DNA of 64,000 nucleotides from Desulfobacterales bacterium (GTDB lineage Bacteria; Desulfobacterota; Desulfobacteria; Desulfobacterales; CAFBRK01): contig JAIPEL010000001.1 of assembly GCA_021737185.1 (NCBI GenBank), positions 55,841 through 119,840 on the forward strand, written 5' to 3'. Both the position numbers and the translations under genes were made by a program. How positions within the stretch are numbered: position 1 is the stretch's first letter; every line of letters begins with the position of its first letter. Under the pieces are notes generated by a model that saw only the letters and a list, made by a program, of their open reading frames with translations, was not told where the DNA came from and did no database searches. Below, piece after piece: positions 63,503 to 64,000 of this stretch.

Positions 63503-64000
63503 ATCGGCCCGTCGATCTGTGCCCCTTTCGGGATTCATCCCGCCGCGAAATGGAAAATTGCAATCTATGGGAATATAGCCCAGGGCATTGCCGGCATTGA
63601 ATGCAGTCTCACAATCCTGGTCCTCAGGACCAGGTCAGAGGCAATTGGCTCTGCCTTTCAGCCCAAAGCGAAAAATTCGAAGCACGAAATATTCGAATTT
63701 CGGATTTAAGACAACCACAGTGATTCATGCCCTCCGGGCTTAACTCAAAGCCGGGTCCTCCGGGTCCGGATCTTTACTTTCCCGCCTCAATGGTAATGTT
63801 AAATAGTATCAGGGGCCGGACATGACGGTGCTTCTTGAAAGAAACGTTCCGGCCCCTCAAATAATTGCTCCTGAGTAAACTCCCGGCTCTGCCGGGAGAC
63901 TCACCAGAGTTTGACATTTACGGGAATAAATGAAAGCCCCTCCAGATGTGAACCGCTCAAAATTCACAAAGGAGAGGCTTTCATAAACGACGTTGCAAGT
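63503..64000. other. Non-coding 3' end of window: hairpins and repeats
   Basis: No gene is supported. Present are a perfect hairpin CCTGGTCC-TCA-GGACCAGG (63616-63634), the TTCGAAGCACGAAAT repeat (63654-63711, second copy of the one at 56362), AGGGGCCGGA/TCCGGCCCCT (63811-63857, 27-base loop region), CTCCCGGC-TCT-GCCGGGAG (63880-63898), and GAAAGCCCCTCC/GGAGAGGCTTTC (63932-63982, one mismatch). The last pair, next to AAAGGAGAGG, could precede a gene or an insertion sequence beyond the edge. Confidence 0.55.

Noticed and set aside
63880..63982. Terminal inverted repeat of an insertion sequence at the window end
   Set aside because: Only hairpins are visible and no transposase start can be read before the edge; left as an unresolved possibility.

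Overview
The window looks like chromosomal DNA of a strictly anaerobic, probably sulfate-reducing member of the Desulfobacterota (Desulfosarcina/Desulfococcus-like). This is inferred from gene content: ferredoxin-dependent 2-oxoacid oxidoreductase, FrhB- and HdrB-like Fe-S proteins, LUD protein, TRAP transporter, DUF169, a molybdopterin oxidoreductase next to an aconitase, and many short hairpin repeats between genes. No rRNA, tRNA, CRISPR array, integrase or transposase was found. No taxonomic marker was checked by search.

Region 1 (1-26.4 kb, GC-rich; hand-counted lines 58-68% GC) is mostly housekeeping. It holds the end of rarA, lplA, an NRDE protein, a thiolase, gyrA, gpsA, radC with a coupled Cys-rich small protein, an unknown 354-aa protein, a short N-acetylglutamate-synthase-like GNAT, a tandem pair of dynamin-like membrane GTPases, plsC-rnj, ftsK, a methyltransferase and a small unknown gene. 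A minus-strand surface/lipid-type cluster follows (alpha/alpha-barrel protein, methyltransferase, glycosyltransferase, CaiB-type CoA transferase), linked by ATGA or short overlaps.

Region 2 (about 26.9-55.4 kb, clearly lower GC; hand-counted lines 42-52%) is a catabolic island. It is flanked by two copies of the same locus: a decayed, internally deleted copy of an HMG-CoA-lyase gene with its promoter at 26.6 kb, and the intact gene with a matching promoter at 55.4 kb. The island opens with a sigma54 activator on the minus strand and a good -24/-12 promoter. About two dozen co-directional genes follow: IlvD-type dehydratase, FrhB-like protein, IorA/IorB, an atypical acyl-CoA dehydrogenase, Fe-alcohol dehydrogenase, 4-hydroxybutyryl-CoA dehydratase (AbfD type), ferredoxin/HdrB-like protein, TRAP transporter, a broken cupin, LUD protein, IlvE, SDR, formyl-THF-hydrolase-like protein, D-2-hydroxyacid dehydrogenase, three small proteins, a KGSADH-type aldehyde dehydrogenase, LeuB, an isocitrate-lyase/PEP-mutase family lyase, DUF169 and an MhpD-type hydratase. 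Together they suggest uptake of an organic acid, its conversion to a 2-oxo acid, ferredoxin-linked oxidation to an acyl-CoA and further CoA-ester chemistry. The substrate cannot be read from sequence. This cluster is the best candidate for an undescribed system.

Region 3 (55.4-64 kb, GC-rich again) has HMG-CoA lyase, an OmpA-like lipoprotein/periplasmic protein, a GAF-GGDEF diguanylate cyclase, a molybdopterin oxidoreductase, aconitase, an unknown gene and a 3' stretch of hairpins and repeats. Several repeat families recur across regions 1 and 3, including a double hairpin placed on stop codons.
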